Source: Heterobilharzia americana
Lineage: Eukaryota > Platyhelminthes > Trematoda > Strigeidida > Schistosomatidae
Length of the DNA: 64,000 nt
Reading direction: 5' to 3'
NCBI GenBank assembly: GCA_944470555.2
Contig: OX104130.1
Span: 47,587,491-47,651,490, forward strand
The notes under the pieces were generated by a model, which saw only the letters and a list, made by a program, of their open reading frames with translations, made no database searches and was not told where the DNA came from. Shown piece after piece: positions 60,101 to 64,000 of the stretch; position 1 is the first letter of the stretch; the number at the start of each line of letters is the position of its first letter. The position numbers and the translations under genes were made by a program.

Positions 60101-63100
60101 CTGTACATGCAAACCTCAAAATGACTACCGAATGTTGCGGTTTGAAACGTTGCCAAATTGTCATGGATCAGCACTTTGTCATTGATAAGAAGCAAACTAG
60201 GTAGAATTCATCTAACAACGAATACTTGGTGTGCAAATGAAAGTCCTAGTAAATCCATGCAACATCAACAGTCTTCTGTATATGCATGGTAGCTGATCTA
60301 GGGATAGTTAGGAAATTATCAGGAATACTGAGTGTTATGATAGTGAGTTTCACTTGATAATCTAACTTAGTTCTGTGCGTTTATTGAGATATCTCAGTCA
60401 AGAATAAAAACGACTACTTAAAGGATGGATCTTAATTTTGGTTTCTATAACTTATTTTAAAAAAAATTTGGCATTCACTTTGTAATGAATCATGTGGAAT
60501 ACCTCAGCAATGAAATTTGATTTTCGTTTCAATGTAATTTTTTTTATCTTTCTTGTCTATGCCGCCCGCATATATAAGATCTCAGTAACATCAGTTGATC
60601 TTAGATATTGATTTCTTGCTTGCATTTGCAGACGAGTTTTCCACTCTTTGAATATACACAATAATAAAATTAAATAAACAATTGTAACTCAATCCGATAC
60701 GTGTTTACGTACTAGAATGTGAGCTAGACTTATGTGAGGATTTATGATACTACCCGGTTGCCAAGGCCGAAGTAGATGGAATGAGGTTCGAAATATATCC
60801 GATATTGTTAGTTCATTCATTTATCTGATATAACTAGACAATATTTCTAATTTTTCAGATATCCACTGACTTGAAAGAGGAAAATATTACCAAAAGAATA
60901 TGTGAAGCTACAGAGCCAGATGAAGATAGGCCGGGTTTGGGTCAATTTTTCTGCATCTGTTGTGATAAGTATTTTATTGATCAAATAACTCTTGATCTAC
61001 ACAAAAAACAGAAGCCTCATAAACGGAGATTGAAGTCACTAACTGAACCACCACATACACAGGTAAGTTCAATTATATATATCCAGTTGCACATAAAAGG
61101 ATTGATTTTCTGTCGCTCCTGTATCAAGTTATATATTTCATTCTTTCACTTCCAAGTTCTATTAATAAAGAAAAAAGTAGTGTATGAAACAGATTGAGTA
61201 AACTACCGTATACCTAATGACAATAATCGTCGGAACTAATTTAATGTCTGCATTAAAATGCTATAAACCCGTCATCAATACCTACAGGACAGCTGGGAAT
61301 GTCCACTATAAACAAGTGGTCTAATTGCAACCGTGTTTTTCTGTACAAAAATCTGACCAACCTTTCATGTTACTAAAGCTCAATGTAAGTCGTAAGATGG
61401 TATCGCCATCAAATAGTTAGATGGAGAGGCAAAATGGATGGTTGCAGCGAAGAAACATTTTTGCTCTCGATGAAGTCACTCACTAAGCTCTACATTCTCC
61501 AATTAAAATAAGAGACGGTAGACAGTTCCAAAATTATTTCCGGTCAAGGATCAAAATACACTGAATAACCAAAGGGAGTTGCGTAATATTCGGCTGGTTA
61601 AAAAAATTGTTGTATGTTATGCAATCACATATTTACTGTATTCGACGGCATGTAAACTATACGTACTACAAACTAATTCACTGTTTTCGCGAAATAAGTC
61701 ACTGTTATTGATTCACATCCGTTGACTATTATCGTTTAAAAACCAATATGATCATATGACCAGGTCTACACTCACAAATGAAATAAACGCAGTTATAGAA
61801 GGTAGCAACTTATACACTGTCTATACCGAGACAGCTATATTGTTACACTTTAACCTTTTCTACTGATTACGTTTTAGACATTTAAATTTAGAGGAATGGG
61901 TGACATGCGGTGATACTTAGAATACGGGAAAATGTTTTAATCTCGAAAATCATGTTTTTAGAAACTATCCCGTCACAAGACTTAACATTTGGTAAACTGC
62001 GGGTAATCAGCCAGAAGCCTGTCTAATCCAAAACAAATCATCACATAGTACAAATACTAGTCTGCCAAACTACGGCTATCTCAGGTAGTCAAATCAAAAT
62101 CATCATTATTTTGAAGTACTTAGTATATGAATCATAATGTCTCCCTTTACCCCCATACTGTAATGATTGAGGATCACAGAGTATTGTAAATTCTATAATC
62201 CTTACCATCCGAATTTTCAAAAACATAGATATGTTCGATATGATATGCAAAACGCCTAGGAAGCATTAATTAAAATCGTCAAAAGCATATTACAGTTAGA
62301 TATTATACATGTGTGTTGGAGATAACTACTATTTCCCGAAAATTTGATCTGAAAATTCTAGAAAACGAAATGCTTTTAATCACGCCATTTTGGGAAATCT
62401 TAACTTTTTTAAAAATTCTCGGTCATCTAACTAAAACCCATACATAATTATAAACATCCAGGCCATAGTTGTTACGAATATTCTGAAAGAAGTTGAGCAC
62501 CTTATATACACATAAATTTTCACTTTGATCATCAGTTCACAGTTACAATAAATGTGTTCTGTTTCTTTCTGCATTATCATATTCTTATTTGATGAGTTGC
62601 GGATCAATAAAACGTCCAGGAATTGATTTCCTTCGTGCCTGTTAGTGTGTTCTATATTGAATTGTATAGTCCACTAGAATCCGAATCATCAGTGTGTAAT
62701 GTCACAATTCACTGAAAGCTATACTTTTGTTGTTGAGATATTCTATGCGAAAAAATTTATTCGGTAATCCTATTTTCACACAGTTGTGTTCGAAACCACT
62801 AATTTCGACTTGGTAGAATAAATAAAATTAGTTTTCATTCGATCAGTCTTTGTCACATATGTGAATTATGGACTAGTAGTTATAGCAGTAAGTAGAGGGA
62901 TTTTATATTAATAATATATATCTGGTGAAACAGCTATTACAAGCAAATGAGATGACAGAATTTACATTTATTTCATCATTGACTTTTTTGAAGCGTTACT
63001 GCTATCAACTGGAATTAATAATTTAACAGTGTGATGTATTTACCTATTAGGTTTTAGTAAAGGGAAGTAGACCATCCTACTTGTGTTTTAAACGTCTATC

Positions 63101-63941
63101 TTGAATTGCTAACAAGACCCTAATCCAACGAAAGTATATTGGGTGGAACAAGCCTATGTTAAAGAAAGTGTCATGTAAACGTGGATCAAAAATATTATTA
63201 ATCCAAGTCTTATAGGGAACTGTGTTAGATGAACGAGTTGCACATCGCAGCGAGTCAGTGATTGATGATGCTGACCAATTATATAAATCGACAGGAATGT
63301 TACTTTGAACTATTATTTGAATATAACAAACTGTCCTGATCCTATCTATCTCTTTCATGTTCATCGGTTTACCTTCAGCCTGCAGTTAGGCAACGAAACT
63401 CCAAATAGAAATATATCGTTTGGTCATACAGTGTTGTAATCACTCAACCTCAGTATCATTCCTTTTCTATTCACTTTCTGTTTATGTGCCGCGGTGAAAT
63501 GTGGCGACTTGTACCAGTAGACTTGTACATTAAGTTCTACGTGGATGTGTATTTTTATGGTTAACCATTTAAAAAGGTATGAGAAGAACAGAAGCAGCAC
63601 AAAATTGAATATAAACTGTTTTGTGTTTTGTGTGTAATCAGGATTATTTGTTTGAAACTGATCCTATGGAACTCAATTTTTCCACTGTCAAAATCAACTT
63701 ACACAATTGAAAATAATCTTATTTTCACAATGCTAATTTTTCATTTGCGTGAATGTATTTCGCATACCTGATTAACAGTTCATATTTTCCTTCATTTTAT
63801 CCACAGGAAGATGCAGATTATGCCGCTGGAATATTGAACGATGATTACAAAGTACCTTCAAAGAAGCAATGCATGAAATCCGATTTATGTCAGCAGAGTA
63901 TTCCCTCTTTACCTCATGTTTCCTATACCTACATAGAGTGA
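57042..63941 (+). CDS. ZNF593: ZNF593/Bud20-like C2H2 zinc finger protein
   Basis: Small nuclear zinc finger protein; the yeast relative Bud20 travels with and helps export pre-60S ribosomal particles. Coding exons 57042-57107, 60859-61062 and 63807-63941, all in phase 0 with GT-AG borders, give 22 + 68 + 44 = 134 residues, the length of the human protein. Landmarks are an Arg/Lys-rich N terminus (MGRKGVRNARYKVKNR), then TRDIDQISTDL matching the family's DLDEIHREL, and GLGQFFCICCDKYFIDQ with Cys-x2-Cys. HKKQKPHKRRLKSL follows with the two His ligands in the family's H-x5-H spacing, then TEPPHTQ and EDADYAAG for the family's PYSQEEAERAAG. The C terminus is divergent. The start at 57042 agrees with the family's MGR start; an acceptor-like TTCTTCAG at 56958 could serve cis- or spliced-leader trans-splicing. 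Confidence 0.92.
57108..58190. other. ZNF593-like intron 1, first part
   Basis: AT-rich intron sequence; no element recognised. Confidence 0.5.
58200..60050 (+). mobile_element. decayed RTE-type copy in ZNF593-like intron 1
   Basis: Plus-strand remnants of the endonuclease at about 58380-58540 read TNATKGEPYHQLNALL and STDIIVFAGDVNVQAEMSYL (GDFNAQVG motif with F to V and G to E). Later remnants resemble the RT (SKLDSFKDDVLTLSF, FVNKDI). Every frame has stops. Same direction as the host gene. Confidence 0.6.
60700..60800 (-). repeat. SINE fragment
   Basis: Contains the reverse of the tRNA-SINE tail (ATGATACTACCCGGTTGCCAAGGCCG), compare 52245-52265; just upstream of exon 2 of the zinc finger gene. 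Confidence 0.5.
60859..61062 (+). CDS. ZNF593: ZNF593-like exon 2
   Basis: 204 bases between TTTTTCAG and CACAG|GTAAGT; carries the whole zinc finger. Confidence 0.95.
61063..63806. other. ZNF593-like intron 2
   Basis: 2.7 kb AT-rich intron. An open frame of 95 codons on the minus strand at 63364-63077 has no recognised domain. No transposon was recognised. Confidence 0.6.
63807..63941 (+). CDS. ZNF593: ZNF593-like exon 3 (last)
   Basis: 135 bases including stop after acceptor TTATCCACAG; begins EDADYAAGILNDDYKVP, matching the conserved region after the finger. No AATAAA is visible in the remaining 59 bases of the window. Confidence 0.9.
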   Translation, partial: EDADYAAGILNDDYKVPSKKQCMKSDLCQQSIPSLPHVSYTYIE

Positions 63942-64000
63942 AGCAATAACTTCATATAACTCCCACTGTAATGCCATATAGTTGTACAGTATCTTAATTT

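Noticed and set aside
63077..63364. 95-codon minus-strand open frame in intron 2 of the zinc finger gene
   Set aside because: No recognised domain and no convincing splice partners; length is within chance for open frames here.
1..64000. CRISPR arrays, prokaryotic operons, defence or toxin systems
   Set aside because: None seen; repeats are eukaryotic transposons and microsatellites, and the two genes are spliced.

Overview
The window looks like AT-rich, intron-containing nuclear DNA of a parasitic flatworm, most likely a schistosomatid blood fluke. Support: two conserved eukaryotic genes split by GT-AG introns, many degenerate non-LTR retrotransposons of the RTE (SR2/SR3-like) and CR1 (SR1-like) types known from schistosomes, an SM-alpha-like short repeat with hammerhead ribozyme relics, tRNA-derived SINE fragments and long TA tracts. 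In one gene the introns are tiny at the 5' end and kilobases long at the 3' end, a known schistosome gene shape. The exact species cannot be read from the sequence alone.

Only two host genes can be supported firmly. On the minus strand, 20951-10373 holds a seven-exon gene for mitochondrial large ribosomal subunit protein mL45 (MRPL45). On the plus strand, 57042-63941 holds a three-exon gene for a ZNF593/Bud20-like C2H2 zinc finger protein of 134 residues, the length of the human protein. Three further exon-like blocks (533-299 minus, 31233-31064 minus, 56633-56841 plus) have matching splice signals but no recognised product. The first gene serves the mitochondrial ribosome and the second is a probable nuclear pre-60S export factor; they share no operon or pathway beyond ribosome biology.

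The rest is mostly mobile-element debris. 1-13110: SM-alpha-like repeat (0.99-1.24 kb), truncated RTE copy (1.5-2.25 kb), and two large inverted repeats formed by nearly identical RTE pieces (2.9-4.28 / 6.55-7.92 kb; 7.48-8.31 / 12.29-13.11 kb). 13-21 kb: mL45 exons with an almost full-length RTE element in an intron (16.15-19.56 kb). 22-26 kb: two decayed RTE pieces. 26.15-30 kb: CR1-like element with PHD-like ORF1 and reverse transcriptase. 32-33.4 kb: CR1 scraps. 34.8-39.0 kb: RTE element split by a 1.3 kb CR1 3'-end insertion with a visible target duplication. 39.05-40.4 kb: CR1 fragment split by a 730 bp solo LTR. 41.7-46.3 kb: CR1-like element on the minus strand. 48.5-49.45 kb: CR1 scrap. 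50.3-52.1, 52.84-55.32 and 58.2-60.05 kb: RTE copies, the last inside intron 1 of the zinc finger gene.

No bacterial-type operon, CRISPR array or defence system is present. The most noteworthy signals are the near-identical inverted RTE arms, the two opposed hammerhead relics, the solo LTR with perfect ends and target duplication, the nested insertion, the tRNA-Tyr-like SINE, and an in-frame candidate upstream exon for the zinc finger gene.
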